Shown here piece after piece: positions 50,005 to 50,345 of a DNA stretch of 50,345 bases. Every line of letters begins with the position of its first letter. The first letter of the stretch is position 1. A program made the position numbers and the translations under genes. The notes beneath the pieces were generated by a model that did not search any database, was not told the origin of the DNA, and saw nothing but the letters and a program-made list of their open reading frames with translations. The stretch is from the NCBI GenBank assembly GCA_019638705.1, contig JAHBTI010000024.1:1-50345 (forward strand), in the 5' to 3' direction. This stretch comes from Bacteroidota bacterium. Its GTDB lineage: Bacteria; Bacteroidota; Bacteroidia; B-17B0; Aurantibacillaceae.

Positions 50005-50345
50005 TCACTCTTTCACAATTTTCCCTATTCTGTTTCCTGCTTTTATAAAATAAATTCCGTTATCAATTTCTTTCAACGAAATTTTGGTTTTGCTTGATGT
50101 TGTGTTTTGTTCGTATATAATTTGTCCGATTAAATTCATTACAACAATGTGCGTATTTTCCTGTGTTTCTATGGTAAATACACCGTTATTCGGATTTGGG
50201 TAAATTTTTAATTCTTCATTTTTAATTTTTAATTCCCCAACTCCCAAACATTCATCTACAAACACCGTTACCGCCGCCGAATTTTCACAACCATTAGTAC
50301 CTGTGCCTTGCACAACATAAGTTGTATTTACGCTCGGCGTTACGT
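50005..50345 (-). CDS. T9SS type A sorting-domain protein, C-terminal end (5' part outside window)
   Basis: The frame is open to the right edge, reading VTPSVNTTYVVQGTGTNGC, the end of an Ig-like repeat. A Cys-containing ECLGVGELKIKNEELKIYP linker follows, then a T9SS type A sorting domain (YPNPNNGVFTIE ... NGIYFIKAGNRIGKIVKE). The protein should be secreted by the type IX system. The linker and the C-terminal residues GN..GKIVKE closely resemble those of the gene at 33164. The window cuts the gene, so its main domain is not visible. Confidence 0.88.
   Translation of the reverse strand, partial: VTPSVNTTYVVQGTGTNGCENSAAVTVFVDECLGVGELKIKNEELKIYPNPNNGVFTIETQENTHIVVMNLIGQIIYEQNTTSSKTKISLKEIDNGIYFIKAGNRIGKIVKE

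Overview
The window is chromosomal DNA from a low-GC member of the Bacteroidota (Chitinophagales/Sphingobacteriales-like; exact lineage not resolvable by eye). The support is: a GldA-type gliding/secretion ABC ATPase, two proteins ending in type IX secretion sorting domains, an UpxY-type NusG paralogue heading a polysaccharide operon, an atpD-atpC pair with a very short epsilon subunit, TAnnTTTG promoter boxes without Shine-Dalgarno sequences, and dispersed Bacteroidota-type palindromic repeats.

Layout. 1-4852 (+ strand) is housekeeping: 3' end of mltG, gldA, an unknown membrane protein, a lipoprotein, a PolB-type 3'-5' exonuclease and an acyl-CoA dehydrogenase, plus tRNA-Arg(TCT). 5162-27794 (- strand) is one long surface-polysaccharide operon. 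It starts with a wHTH/nucleotidyltransferase-like regulator and an UpxY antiterminator. Then come the Wzm/Wzt exporter, a left-handed beta-helix acyltransferase, a WbuX/WbuY/WbuZ sugar-amidation trio, several glycosyltransferases, a WecE/WecD pair (predicted to make dTDP-Fuc4NAc), a membrane acyltransferase and an O-antigen polymerase. Two passengers sit inside the operon: an AbiEii/DUF6922 toxin-antitoxin pair between wzm and wzt, and a DUF4143 AAA ATPase that appears to have truncated a glycosyltransferase. 27921-32400 (- strand) holds a DinB-like protein, bioA-bioD, a lipoprotein and recA. 32401-36065 holds a methyltransferase remnant, a frameshifted T9SS-secreted protein and a small cysteine-rich secreted protein. 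36222-46023 holds atpD-atpC, tRNA-Cys, a methionine aminotransferase, a zinc-ribbon membrane protein, waaA with an outer-membrane partner, a LolD/MacB-like ATPase, small envelope proteins, YceI with MarR, and a membrane protein.

46024-50345 looks like a recombination hot spot. It contains a perfect acceptor/T-arm tRNA minihelix, a cluster of GTTCAC/GTGAAC motifs, and an Rhs gene whose first ~17 residues look like a cysteine desulfurase. The Rhs core leads into a C-terminal M23 (LytM) peptidase domain with all metal ligands present. An overlapping lipoprotein gene follows and is a candidate periplasmic immunity protein. I consider this Rhs-M23/lipoprotein pair, with its captured 5' end, the most interesting system in the window. 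A second T9SS gene runs off the right edge.
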